A stretch of DNA of 64,000 bases from Micromonospora sp. HK10 (GTDB taxonomy: Bacteria; Actinomycetota; Actinomycetes; Mycobacteriales; Micromonosporaceae): assembly GCF_000982955.1 (NCBI RefSeq), contig NZ_KQ058900.1, positions 46,082 through 110,081 of the forward strand, read 5' to 3'. The notes beneath the pieces were generated by a model that was given only the letters and a program-made list of their open reading frames with translations, had not been told where the DNA came from and made no database searches. Both the position numbers and the translations under genes were made by a program. Shown in pieces: positions 45,227-53,991 of the stretch. Numbering within the stretch: the first letter of the stretch is position 1; every line of letters begins with the position of its first letter.

Positions 45227-46753
45227 ATGTCGCAGCCGCAGCCGGGGGCGGACCGGCCGGCCGACGGGGGCAGCCCGGCCACGGGCCGGGATCCGGGCAC
45301 CGGCGAGCCGGCCCGCTCCCCCGTACCGCCGTCGCCGGCCGCCCAGGGCGGCCCGGACGCCCCGGACCGCCCCGCGCCGGGCCCGGCCGACCCGCCGTCG
45401 ACGACCGGTGTCGTCCCGGTCGGCAGCCCACCGGTGACCTCGGCCGACCATGACGGTGACCGGCTGCCGGACCCGCTCGGCCCCACCGACCGGCCCGACC
45501 CGACCGACGCCCCCGACCCGGCTGACGCGAACCCCGAGACCGCCGCGACCGAGCCGACCGACGCCCTCGACCCGGCTGACGCGAACCCCGAGGCCGCCGC
45601 GACCGAGCCGGCCGATGCCTTCGACGCGGGCGACGCGGACTCCCAGACCGCCGCAGCGGACCCGACCAGCGCCCCCGACCGGCCTGACGCGGACCCCCGG
45701 ACCGCCGCGCCCGACCCGACCCGGGTCGCCGGTCAGCCCGACCCCACCCGGGTGGAGACCGCAGCCGAGCCGGCCGCGCCCCGCTGGAGCGGCTCCGCGC
45801 CGGTTCCGCCCCCGCCGCCGCGCCGGCGTGCCTGGGGCGAGTCCGCCGAGCCCACCCCCCTGCCACCCCCGGCGCCGGAGCACCAGATCCCGGTCGACCC
45901 GTGGGAGGGCGTCGACACCACCGGCTGGGACCTGCACTCGGTCGACTTCCCGGCGCTGCCGCCGACGCTGCACTACCCGCCGCCCCCGCACACGCTGCCG
46001 TACCCGGCGCCGGTCGGCCCACCGCCGCCGGTGGCGCCCCCGCCGGTCGTCGCCCGCCCGGCCGCGCCGCCGGTGCCGGTCCATCCGGCCCGGCCGGCAC
46101 CGCCCGGGCCGGCGCCGAAGCAGCGCCGCCGCCGGACCCCGCCCCCGCCGGTGGCCCCGCCGCCCGACTGGCGGCCACCCAAGGGGTACGTGCCGGTGCC
46201 GGTCCGCCGTCGGCGGCGCTGGCCGTGGGTGCTGCTGCTCACCGTGGCCTGCTGCTGCGGCGTGCCGCTCTGGTGGGCGCAGCCGATGTCCGAGCAGTAC
46301 CCCGCCAGCGCCACGCTGCCCGACCGGATGACCGGATTGCGGCTGCGCGAGGACCAGCGCAGCCAGGCCGCCGCCCGGAAACTCAAGACCGAGGTACGCC
46401 AGGCGCACCTGTTCGCCGAGGACACCTTCGCCGGCATCTACGGCACGAACGACGGCAAGCGGGTGATCCTCTTCGGCGGCACCGGGTTCCGGCTGACCCC
46501 GGAGTCGGACGCGGACGCCGAGATCGCCCGGCTCCGCGATCGGTACGCGCTGGACGCCGCCGAGCCGGTCGACACCGGGGTCCGGGGCCGGTACGAACGC
46601 TGCGCGGTGGGCCGCGACGACGGTGAGGCGGTGGTGGTCTGCACCTCCGTCGACCACGGCAGCCTGGCCACCGGCGTCTTCACCCGGCTCTCCGTCGACG
46701 ACAGCGCCCGCCTGCTGGACACCCTGCGCCAGCAGGTGGTGACCCCGAAGTAG
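45227..46753 (+). CDS. Pro-rich single-pass membrane protein with C-terminal extracytoplasmic domain
   Basis: 508 residues. A disordered N-terminal part carries imperfect Asp/Pro/Ala repeats (DPADANPETAATEP) and Pro-rich runs. A basic stop (RRRRRW) and one membrane helix (PWVLLLTVACCCGVPLWWA) near 335-355 follow. The outer domain of about 150 residues has a conserved pattern (VILFGGTGF, RCAVG, VVVCTSVDHGS, LSVDDSARLLDTL). That domain is shared with the protein at 62982-63659. Function is unknown. AGGAGA lies nine bases before the ATG. Confidence 0.75.
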   Translation: MSQPQPGADRPADGGSPATGRDPGTGEPARSPVPPSPAAQGGPDAPDRPAPGPADPPSTTGVVPVGSPPVTSADHDGDRLPDPLGPTDRPDPTDAPDPADANPETAATEPTDALDPADANPEAAATEPADAFDAGDADSQTAAADPTSAPDRPDADPRTAAPDPTRVAGQPDPTRVETAAEPAAPRWSGSAPVPPPPPRRRAWGESAEPTPLPPPAPEHQIPVDPWEGVDTTGWDLHSVDFPALPPTLHYPPPPHTLPYPAPVGPPPPVAPPPVVARPAAPPVPVHPARPAPPGPAPKQRRRRTPPPPVAPPPDWRPPKGYVPVPVRRRRRWPWVLLLTVACCCGVPLWWAQPMSEQYPASATLPDRMTGLRLREDQRSQAAARKLKTEVRQAHLFAEDTFAGIYGTNDGKRVILFGGTGFRLTPESDADAEIARLRDRYALDAAEPVDTGVRGRYERCAVGRDDGEAVVVCTSVDHGSLATGVFTRLSVDDSARLLDTLRQQVVTPK

Positions 46754-46754
46754 T

Positions 46755-46803
46755 CCTGACCGGCACCGGCCGGCCGGCACCGCGGGGCGGGCCGCCGGTC
46801 AGG
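46755..46803. terminator. Bidirectional terminator between convergent genes
   Basis: A 10-bp stem (CCTGACCGGC / GCCGGTCAGG) enclosing a GGCC-rich loop between the membrane protein and plsC. One arm includes the plsC stop codon. Confidence 0.5.
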
Positions 46804-47488
46804 CGGTGGGGTCGCCGGTGGCCTCGGCGCGCCGGGGCGCGTAGCGCGGGACGTACTCCTGGCCGGTGAGCTGCTGGATCTCGGCCATCAGCTCGTCGGT
46901 CATCTGGCGCAGCGACGTCCGGTCGTCGGACCGGCCGGTGAAGTCCAGCGGCTTGCCGAACTTGATGGTGATCTTGGCCTTGCCCGGCCGGGGGACGCGC
47001 GTCCCGATGGGCTGGGCCTTGTCGGTGCCGATCACGCCGACCGGGATGACCGGCACCCCGGCGGCCAGCGCGAGCCGGGCCGTGCCGGTCCGGCCCCGGT
47101 AGAGCCGCCCGTCCGGCGAGCGGGTCCCCTCCGGGTAGACGGCGACCAGGTCACCGGCCTTGAGTACCGGGATGGCCGCGTCGAACGCGGACAGCGCAGC
47201 CCGGCCGCCGGCCCGCTCGACCGGGATGGCGCCCAGCCCGGTGAGCACGAACTTGGAGATGGTCCCCTTCACGCCGGTGCCCGTGAAGTACTCCGACTTG
47301 GCCCAGAAGGCCAGGTGGCGGGGCACCACCGTGCCGAGCAGCAACTCGTCGGCGACGGAGAGGTGGTTGCCCGCGAAGATCGCGCCGCCGGTCGGCGGGA
47401 TGTGCTCCAGACCCTCCACGTGAGGGCGGAAGGCCAGCCGCACCGTGGGCCCCACGGTGAGCTTGCCGATGGTGTAGAGCAGGGGCAC
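46799..47488 (-). CDS. plsC: 1-acyl-sn-glycerol-3-phosphate acyltransferase
   Basis: 229 residues. The acyltransferase motifs are NHLSVADELL (HxxxxD variant NHxxxxD), then VYPEGTRSPDGRLYRGRTG (EGTR, glycerophosphate binding) and GVPVIPVGVIG. It adds the second acyl chain to make phosphatidic acid at the membrane. GTG at 47488 has GGAGG five bases upstream, so longer in-frame starts were dropped. It is downstream of ileS with a strong terminator between. Confidence 0.92.
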   Translation of the reverse strand: MPLLYTIGKLTVGPTVRLAFRPHVEGLEHIPPTGGAIFAGNHLSVADELLLGTVVPRHLAFWAKSEYFTGTGVKGTISKFVLTGLGAIPVERAGGRAALSAFDAAIPVLKAGDLVAVYPEGTRSPDGRLYRGRTGTARLALAAGVPVIPVGVIGTDKAQPIGTRVPRPGKAKITIKFGKPLDFTGRSDDRTSLRQMTDELMAEIQQLTGQEYVPRYAPRRAEATGDPTA

Positions 47489-47582
47489 GGGTCCTCCGGC
47501 GTTCGAACGTGAAGCAGGCGCTGTCACGGTAGCGGACGCCACCGCCTCCGACCGATGGGGTGGCCGGCAGTCCATCCGCTCG

Positions 47583-47626
47583 GGCGGGGGCCCGCCCAGC
47601 CGGATCCGGCTGGGCGGGCCCCCGCC
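47583..47626 (-). terminator. Large perfect palindrome after ileS
   Basis: A perfect 22-bp inverted repeat with no spacer (47583-47604 with 47605-47626), 8 nt after the ileS stop codon. It is the longest perfect hairpin seen in the window. Confidence 0.85.
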
Positions 47627-47633
47627 GCGCACC

Positions 47634-50600
47634 TCAGACCCGCCGGACCGCCACCGTCACCCGCTCGCCCTCGCCGACCTCGCCGGGGAAACCCTCGACG
47701 CCCTCGGCGAAGTCGATCGTGTCGGCCAGCACCTCCCGGGCCACGAAGTCGGTGTACGCGGCCACCGCGGCGCGCACCTCCTCCGACGCCGAGACCGCCA
47801 CCGCGATCCGGTCCGAGACGTCCAGGTCGGCGTCGCGGCGGGCCTGCTGCACCACCCGGACCACGTCCCGGGCCAGCCCTTCGGCGGCCAGTTCCGGGGT
47901 GACCTCGGTGTCCAGCACCACCACGCCCTCGCCGCCGGGCAGCGGCGCGGAGTGCTCCGCGTCGGCGGCGACCAGGCGTAGCTCGTACTCGCCCTCGGCG
48001 AGGGTGACCCCGGCGGCGACCGGGGCGCCGTCGACCAGCTCCCACTCCCCCGCCTTGACCGCCTTGATCACCTGCTGGACCGCCTTGCCGACCCTCGGCC
48101 CGAGCGCCCGGGGCACCACGGTGAGCACCTGCTGGCAGTACGCGGACACCTCGTCGGAGAAGACGACCTCCTTCACGTTGACCTCGTCGGCGACCAGGTC
48201 GGCGAGGGGCCGCAACTGGGCCGCGACCGGCGAGGCCACGGTCAGCTTCGGCAGCGGCAGCCGCACCCGCAGACCCTTGGCCTTGCGCAGCGACAGCGCC
48301 GCCGAGGCGACCGCCCGCACGTTGTCCATGGCGGCGACCAGCTCGTGGTCGGCCGGGAACTCCTCCGCCGACGGCCAGTCGGTCAGGTGCACCGACCGCT
48401 CACCGGTCAGGCCCCGCCAGATCTCCTCGGCGGTCAGCGGCGCCAGCGGCGCCACCACCCGGCAGAGCGTCTCCAGCACCGTCCAGAGCGTGTCGAACGC
48501 GTCCGCGTCGCCCGCCCAGAAGCGGTCCCGGGAGCGGCGCACGTACCAGTTGGTCAGCGCGTCCAGGAAGGACCGGACGGTGGCGCAGGCGCCGGAGATG
48601 TCGTACCCGTCCATCTGCGCGCCGACGGTCGCCACCAGCTCGTTCGTCTTGGCCAGCACGTACCGGTCGAGCAGGTGGGTGGAGTCGACCCGCCGCTTCG
48701 CGGTGTAGCCGTCGGCGTTGGCGTAGAGCGAGAAGAAGTACCAGACGTTCCAGAGCGGCAGCAGCACCTGCCGCACCGCGTCCCGGATCAGCGTCTCCGT
48801 CACCGCCATGTCGCCGCCGCGCAGCACCGGCGAGGACATCAGCATCCAGCGCATCGCGTCCGACCCGTACGAGTCGAAGACGTGGTAGACGTCCGGGTAG
48901 TTGCGCAGGCTCTTGGACATCTTGCGTCCGTCGGAGCCGAGCAGGATGCCGTGGCTGAGGCAGTTGCGGAACGCCGGCCGGTCGAACAGCGCGGTGGCCA
49001 GCACGTGCATGGTGTAGAACCAGCCGCGGGTCTGTCCGATGTACTCGACGATGAAGTCGCCCGGATAGTGGTGCTCGAACCACTCCCGGTTCTCGAACGG
49101 ATAGTGCACCTGGGCGAACGGCATCGAGCCGGACTCGAACCAGCAGTCCAGCACCTCCGGCACCCGACGCATCATCGACCGCCCGGTCGGGTCGTCCGGG
49201 TTGGGCCGGACCAGCTCGTCCACCGCCGGCCGGTGCAGGTCGGTCAGGCGTACGCCGAAGTCCCGCTCGATCTCGGCCAGCGAGCCGTACACGTCCACCC
49301 GCGGGTGGTTCGGGTCATCGGACTTCCACACCGGGATCGGCGAGCCCCAGAACCGGTTCCGGCTGATCGACCAGTCCCGGGCGTTGGCCAGCCACTTGCC
49401 GAACGAGCCGTCCTTGATGTGCCCGGGCGTCCAGTTGATCTGCTGGTTCAGCTCGACCATCCGGTCCTTGAACCGGGTGACCGCGACGAACCAGGAGGAG
49501 ACCGCCTTGTAGACCAGCGGGGTGTCGCAGCGCCAGCAGTGCGGGTACGAGTGGGTGTAGGTGTCCTGCTTGAGCACCACCCCCCGCTCCTTCAGCTCCC
49601 GGATCACCGGCTTGTTCACGTCGAAGACCTGCTCGCCCTGGTACGGCGGGACCAGCGCGGTGAACCGGGTGTGGTCGTCCACCGTGACGATGGTCGGGAT
49701 GCCGGCCGCGTTGCAGGTGTTCTGGTCGTCCTCGCCGAAGGCCGGGGCCAGGTGGACGATCCCGGTGCCGTCCTCGGTGGTGACGAAGTCCGCGCCGAGC
49801 ACCTGGTACGCGTTCGGCCCGGCCTGCTCGACGAGGAAGTCGTAGAGCGGGCGGTACCGGCGCCCGACCAGGTCCCGGCCGTACACCGTGCCGACCTGCT
49901 CGTACCCCTCCAGCTCCTTGGCGTACGCGCCGAGCCGGGCGGCGCCGACCACGTACCGGTCCGCGTCGCGCGCCAGCACCGCGTACTCGATGTCCGGGCC
50001 GACGGCGAGCGCCAGGTTGGACGGCAGGGTCCACGGCGTGGTGGTCCAGACGCCCAGCCGCACCGGCCCCCGCACCGCCTCCGGGGCGGACTCGTCGGCG
50101 GTCAGCTCGAACCAGACCGACAGCGTCGGGTCGTGCCGGTCCTTGTAGACGTCGTCCATCCGGGTCTCGGTGTTCGACAGCGGGGTCTCACACCGCCAGC
50201 AGTACGCCAGCACCCGGAAGCCCTCGTAGACCAGACCCTTGTCGTGCAGGGTCCGGAAGGCCCACATGACGCTTTCCATGTAGTCCAGGTCGAGGGTCTT
50301 GTAGTCGTTGGTGAAGTCGACCCAGCGGGCCTGCCGGTTGACGTACCGCTCCCAGTCCTGGGTGAACTCCAACACCGAGGTGCGGCAGGCCTCGTTGAAC
50401 CGGGCCACGCCGAGGTCGAGGATCTCCGCCTTCGAGGTGATGCCGAGCTGCTTCTCCGCGACCACCTCGGCGGGCAGCCCATGGCAGTCCCAGCCGAACC
50501 GCCGCTCGACGTGCTTGCCGCGCATGGTCTGGTAGCGCGGCACCACGTCCTTCACGTACCCGGTGAAGAGGTGGCCGTAGTGCGGGAGGCCGTTGGCGAA

Positions 50601-50780
50601 CGGCGGGCCGTCGTAGAAGACGTACTCGTTCTTACCGTCGTCGCCGGCCGGCCGGGCCTCGACGCTGGCCTCGAAGGTCTTGTCGGCCGTCCAGTGCTCC
50701 AGGACCCGGCGCTCGACCGCGGGCAGGTCCGGGCTCGCCGGGACGCCGGCGGCGGTCGGGTCGTGCAACGGATAGGCCAT
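47634..50780 (-). CDS. ileS: Isoleucyl-tRNA synthetase
   Basis: 1048 residues, the long eukaryotic-like IleRS type usual in actinobacteria. The HIGH-type motif is HYGHLFTGYV, the editing domain follows, and KMSKSLRNYP lies near residue 618, then the anticodon-binding domain. It charges tRNA-Ile. Longer IleRS forms of this kind are often mupirocin tolerant (family knowledge, not tested here). Its expression is controlled by the T-box in its leader (50800-51022). A GAGGAG ribosome binding site lies upstream of the ATG. Confidence 0.98.
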   Translation of the reverse strand: MAYPLHDPTAAGVPASPDLPAVERRVLEHWTADKTFEASVEARPAGDDGKNEYVFYDGPPFANGLPHYGHLFTGYVKDVVPRYQTMRGKHVERRFGWDCHGLPAEVVAEKQLGITSKAEILDLGVARFNEACRTSVLEFTQDWERYVNRQARWVDFTNDYKTLDLDYMESVMWAFRTLHDKGLVYEGFRVLAYCWRCETPLSNTETRMDDVYKDRHDPTLSVWFELTADESAPEAVRGPVRLGVWTTTPWTLPSNLALAVGPDIEYAVLARDADRYVVGAARLGAYAKELEGYEQVGTVYGRDLVGRRYRPLYDFLVEQAGPNAYQVLGADFVTTEDGTGIVHLAPAFGEDDQNTCNAAGIPTIVTVDDHTRFTALVPPYQGEQVFDVNKPVIRELKERGVVLKQDTYTHSYPHCWRCDTPLVYKAVSSWFVAVTRFKDRMVELNQQINWTPGHIKDGSFGKWLANARDWSISRNRFWGSPIPVWKSDDPNHPRVDVYGSLAEIERDFGVRLTDLHRPAVDELVRPNPDDPTGRSMMRRVPEVLDCWFESGSMPFAQVHYPFENREWFEHHYPGDFIVEYIGQTRGWFYTMHVLATALFDRPAFRNCLSHGILLGSDGRKMSKSLRNYPDVYHVFDSYGSDAMRWMLMSSPVLRGGDMAVTETLIRDAVRQVLLPLWNVWYFFSLYANADGYTAKRRVDSTHLLDRYVLAKTNELVATVGAQMDGYDISGACATVRSFLDALTNWYVRRSRDRFWAGDADAFDTLWTVLETLCRVVAPLAPLTAEEIWRGLTGERSVHLTDWPSAEEFPADHELVAAMDNVRAVASAALSLRKAKGLRVRLPLPKLTVASPVAAQLRPLADLVADEVNVKEVVFSDEVSAYCQQVLTVVPRALGPRVGKAVQQVIKAVKAGEWELVDGAPVAAGVTLAEGEYELRLVAADAEHSAPLPGGEGVVVLDTEVTPELAAEGLARDVVRVVQQARRDADLDVSDRIAVAVSASEEVRAAVAAYTDFVAREVLADTIDFAEGVEGFPGEVGEGERVTVAVRRV

Positions 50781-50799
50781 CGGGGTCGCTCTCTCCTCA

Positions 50800-51022
50800 G
50801 CAGCTCACGGTCCGTGGGTCTGCGAGGACGAGCCTGATCCGGTACGCCGTGACCGGCGTCCCGGGCCGGGCCCGCGGTACCACCCCGCTTGGCGGCCGAG
50901 GTGCGACCGCCCGCTCGTTGGCCGGCTGTGACGGGCCGGTCCCGTCCGGTTCTACTGGGCCGGTCACCCGGCTGTTCTTCCGGAGGCTCGCCGGTGATGG
51001 CCGGGTCGTCGCCTGTGTGCCA
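50800..51022 (-). promoter_or_regulatory. T-box riboswitch of ileS
   Basis: The minus-strand leader contains the T-box sequence GGGTGGTACCGCG (50885-50873), which pairs with the tRNA acceptor end. A 5' stem-loop carries an isoleucine specifier ATC (50998-50996) in GGCCATCACCGGCGAG, followed by the conserved CCTCCGGAAGAAC. The arrangement matches actinobacterial ileS T-boxes of the ultrashort stem I type, which regulate translation initiation by exposing the Shine-Dalgarno sequence when uncharged tRNA-Ile binds. Confidence 0.93.
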
Positions 51023-51057
51023 TCCAGCGTACTCGACCGCCCGGCTAGGCTGCCGGC

Positions 51058-52077
51058 GTGATCCGGATCGAGTTGGACGAGCCCACCCTGGCCCGCACCC
51101 GGATCGCCACCAGCCCGCTCTGGGAGGTGCTGACCAGCCTGTACCTGCTGCACCGCCACCCGGGCGAGGCACCCTGGCCGTACACCGACTGGGCCCGGCA
51201 CGCCCGACGGGTGCTCGCCGAGGTGCCGGCGACCGGGCCGGTCGAGGTGCTCACCGCCGAGTCGCGCTCGCCGGATTTCCTCACCCCGGTCCCGCCGTCG
51301 CCCACCCCCACGCTGGCCGAGGAGCTGGCCGTGCTGCGGGGTACCCCGGCCGAGGTGATCGCCGAGCAGATCCCCCGCTACCACGACCCGGCGGACCTGC
51401 CGGACTGGCTGCGCCCGTTCGTCACCGACCGGCAGGCCGCGCTGGACCGGCTCGCGGACGGCATCCAGGCGTACTGGGACGCGGCGATCGCACCCTGGTG
51501 GCCGGCGATGCGGGCGGCGCTGGACGAGGAGGTGCTGCACCGGGCCCGCGCGCTCGCCGCCGACGGCCCCGACGCGCTCCTTTCCGACCTGCACGACCGG
51601 GTGCGCTGGGAGCGTCCGGTGCTCACCCTGGTCAAGCCGCTGGAGCAGAGCTTCCAGGCGGTGAACCAGCGGCTGCTACTGGTCCCGCTGATCTTCTCCC
51701 GGGGCGCGTTGAACTGCTCCACCGACCATCCGGAGATCGTGGCCGTCTCCTACCAGGCGCGCGGCGCGGCGGTGCTGGCCGACCGGCCCGCGCCCGGCAC
51801 CGCACCGGCCGTCCCGGGCGCCGACCGGCTGGCGGTGCTGGTCGGACGGGGCCGGGCCCAGGTGCTGCGGGCGCTGACCCGGCCGGCCACCACCGCCGGC
51901 CTGGCCGCCACCCTCGGCCTGGCCCCGAGCACCGTCTCGGAACACCTCGCCGCGCTGCTCGCGGCCGGGGTGGTGCACCGGCGCCGGGTGGGCCGGCGGG
52001 TGCTGTACGGCCTGGAGCCGGCCGGTGTGGCCCTGGTCACGCTGATCGGGGCCGACCCGGCCACCGCCTCCGCCTGA
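51058..52077 (+). CDS. DUF5937/ArsR-type helix-turn-helix regulator
   Basis: 339 residues. The N-terminal DUF5937 region (IRIELDEPTLARTRIATSPL) is typical of these actinobacterial regulators. A C-terminal winged helix (ADRLAVLVGRGRAQVLRALT, then LGLAPSTVSEHLAALLAAGV) is ArsR-like. The effector is unknown. The GTG start at 51058 lies divergent from the ileS T-box. The ABC exporter genes downstream are probable targets. Confidence 0.87.
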   Translation: MIRIELDEPTLARTRIATSPLWEVLTSLYLLHRHPGEAPWPYTDWARHARRVLAEVPATGPVEVLTAESRSPDFLTPVPPSPTPTLAEELAVLRGTPAEVIAEQIPRYHDPADLPDWLRPFVTDRQAALDRLADGIQAYWDAAIAPWWPAMRAALDEEVLHRARALAADGPDALLSDLHDRVRWERPVLTLVKPLEQSFQAVNQRLLLVPLIFSRGALNCSTDHPEIVAVSYQARGAAVLADRPAPGTAPAVPGADRLAVLVGRGRAQVLRALTRPATTAGLAATLGLAPSTVSEHLAALLAAGVVHRRRVGRRVLYGLEPAGVALVTLIGADPATASA

Positions 52078-52124
52078 GGATTCGGCCCGCGCCGAATTCG
52101 TTTCCCCGCCCCACCCGCCGTCCC

Positions 52125-52130
52125 TAGATT
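52125..52130 (+). promoter_or_regulatory. -10 element for a leaderless transcript
   Basis: TAGATT fits the actinobacterial TANNNT -10 consensus and ends seven bases before an ATG at 52138. This is the spacing expected if transcription starts at the start codon of the 23-codon ORF. Confidence 0.5.
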
Positions 52131-52137
52131 CACCGGC

Positions 52138-52209
52138 ATGAGCGAGCGGAACATCGGGTTCGGCGCGGCCGGACCCCAGCCCGCGCGGCGAGCCGGCGGG
52201 CCGGCATGA
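52138..52209 (+). CDS. 23-codon leader ORF coupled to ABC transporter
   Basis: A short frame, MSERNIGFGAAGPQPARR followed by AGGPA, whose TGA overlaps the ATG of the ABC ATPase gene (ATGA). A -10 element seven bases upstream and the lack of a ribosome binding site suggest leaderless translation. It could act as a leader peptide controlling entry into the ABC gene, or simply be an alternative start region. No homologue is known to me. Confidence 0.45.
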   Translation: MSERNIGFGAAGPQPARRAGGPA

Positions 52210-53216
52210 GCGGGTACGCGATCGAGGCGGTCGGGCTGCGCCGCACCTACCGCAGCCGCACCGGATGGTTACGACCCCAGCGCCGGGAGGTGGAGGCGGT
52301 CCGCGGCGTCGACCTGACGGTCGGCAACGGGGAGCTGTTCGGCCTGCTCGGACCGAACGGCGCGGGGAAGACCACCACGATCAAGCTGCTGAACACCCTG
52401 CTCATCCCGACCGCCGGCACCGCCCGGGTGTGCGGTCACGACGTGGTCACCCAGACCCGGGAGGTGCGCCGCCGGATCGGCTACGTCTTCGGCGGCGACC
52501 GGGGCCTGTACGACCGGCTCTCCGCCCGGGACAACCTGCGCTACTTCGCCGAGCTGTACGGCGTGCCCGCCCGGGAGCAGAAGCGACGCATCGCCGAGCT
52601 GCTGGACCTGGTCCGGTTGACCGGCCGGGAGCAGGAGCGGGTGGAGGGCTACTCCCGGGGGATGCGGCAGCGGCTGCACATCGCCCGGGGCCTGCTGCAC
52701 CGGCCGCGGGTGCTCTTTCTCGACGAGCCGTCGATCGGGGTGGACCCGGTGGCCGCCCGGGAGCTGCGCCGGACCGTCGCCGACCTGGCCGCCACCGGCA
52801 CCACCGTGCTGCTGACCACGCACTACATGGCCGAGGCGGACGAGCTCTGCGACCGGATCGCGGTGATCGCCAACGGCACCATCCAGGCCCTGGGTACGCC
52901 CGCCGAGCTGCGGCACCACGCCGACGGCCGGCAGGTGCTGGAGGTCGAGGCGTACGGGGTGGCGGACGCCCAGCTCGCGGCGATCCACGCCCTGCCCGGC
53001 GTCCGGGAGGCCAGTGTGACGGTCACCGGGGCCACCCAGGTGCTGACCGTGCAGTCCGACGCGGGGGTGGACGTGCAGGCGGCCGTGCTGCGCGAGCTGG
53101 ACGGGGTCCGGCTGGGCCGGGTGACCGCCCGCCAGCCGACCCTGGAGGACGCGTACGTGGCGATCGTCAACCGGATCAACGCACCGACCCGACCGCTCGA
53201 GGCGGTGGGCGGGTGA
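52206..53216 (+). CDS. ABC transporter ATP-binding protein (ABC-2/DrrA-like)
   Basis: 336 residues. Walker A GPNGAGKTT is at residues 49-57, the signature YSRGMRQRL (variant of LSGGQ) near 143-151, Walker B VLFLDEPS, and the H-loop His in TTHYMAEADEL. A C-terminal regulatory extension follows, as in exporter ATPases of the DrrA/NodI type. It powers the two membrane proteins encoded downstream. The stop codon overlaps the first permease start (GTGA). Its substrate is unknown; drug or lipid export is the usual role. Confidence 0.94.
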   Translation: MSGYAIEAVGLRRTYRSRTGWLRPQRREVEAVRGVDLTVGNGELFGLLGPNGAGKTTTIKLLNTLLIPTAGTARVCGHDVVTQTREVRRRIGYVFGGDRGLYDRLSARDNLRYFAELYGVPAREQKRRIAELLDLVRLTGREQERVEGYSRGMRQRLHIARGLLHRPRVLFLDEPSIGVDPVAARELRRTVADLAATGTTVLLTTHYMAEADELCDRIAVIANGTIQALGTPAELRHHADGRQVLEVEAYGVADAQLAAIHALPGVREASVTVTGATQVLTVQSDAGVDVQAAVLRELDGVRLGRVTARQPTLEDAYVAIVNRINAPTRPLEAVGG

Positions 53217-53983
53217 GGCTGCTGCGCATGATCGCGGTGGGCCTGCTGCTGCACACCAAGCAGCTCACCCGCTCCCCGTTCGAGATCGCCACCGCGCTGA
53301 TCGTGCCGGTGGTGCAGGCGACCCTCGCGGTCTACCTGTTCCGCGCCGGTGGCGAGCCCGGCCGGCTGCTGGAGGCCGCGGTGGGCGCGGGGCTGATGGG
53401 GGTCTGGTCGTCGGTGCTCTTCGGTTCCGGCGGCGCCATCCAGAACCAACGCTGGCAGGGCACCCTGGAGATGCTCATGCTGGCGCCCCGGCCGCCGGCG
53501 TTGATGATCCTGCCGATCACCCTGGCCACCGCGGTCACCGGCACGTACGCCATGCTCGCCACCCTGCTCTGGGGTCGGCTGCTCTACGGTGTGCCGCTGA
53601 ATTTCGCGCACCCGCTGCTCTTCCTGGTCGCGGTCCCCGGTTGTGTGCTCGGCCTCGGCATGTTCGGTCTGCTGCTCGCCTCCACCTTCGTGCTGCTGCG
53701 CAACGCCAACGCGCTGGCCAACACGCTGGAATATCCGATCTGGCTGGTCTCCGGGATGCTGGTGCCGTTGACCGTGCTGCCCGGCTGGACGGGCCCGATC
53801 GCCGCGGTGCTGCCCACCACCTGGGGCGCCCGGGCGGTGCAGGAGGCGGCCAGCGGCGGCCCGGTCTGGCCGTCGCTCGGGCTCTGTCTGGCGATCAGCC
53901 TCGGCTGCCTGGTGGCGGGCGCCCTGATGATGACCCATGTGGAGCGCCGGGCCCGCGCCGCGGCGACCCTGGCGCTGGCCTGA
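53213..53983 (+). CDS. ABC-2 type transporter permease
   Basis: 256 residues with six predicted membrane helices. SGGAIQNQRWQGTLEMLMLA is the conserved cytosolic loop of ABC-2 permeases, and LANTLEYPIWLVSGMLVPLT lies before the last helices. GTG at 53213 overlaps the ATPase stop. It forms one half of a heterodimeric exporter with the next gene. Confidence 0.93.
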   Translation: MRLLRMIAVGLLLHTKQLTRSPFEIATALIVPVVQATLAVYLFRAGGEPGRLLEAAVGAGLMGVWSSVLFGSGGAIQNQRWQGTLEMLMLAPRPPALMILPITLATAVTGTYAMLATLLWGRLLYGVPLNFAHPLLFLVAVPGCVLGLGMFGLLLASTFVLLRNANALANTLEYPIWLVSGMLVPLTVLPGWTGPIAAVLPTTWGARAVQEAASGGPVWPSLGLCLAISLGCLVAGALMMTHVERRARAAATLALA

Positions 53984-53991
53984 GGAGGACG

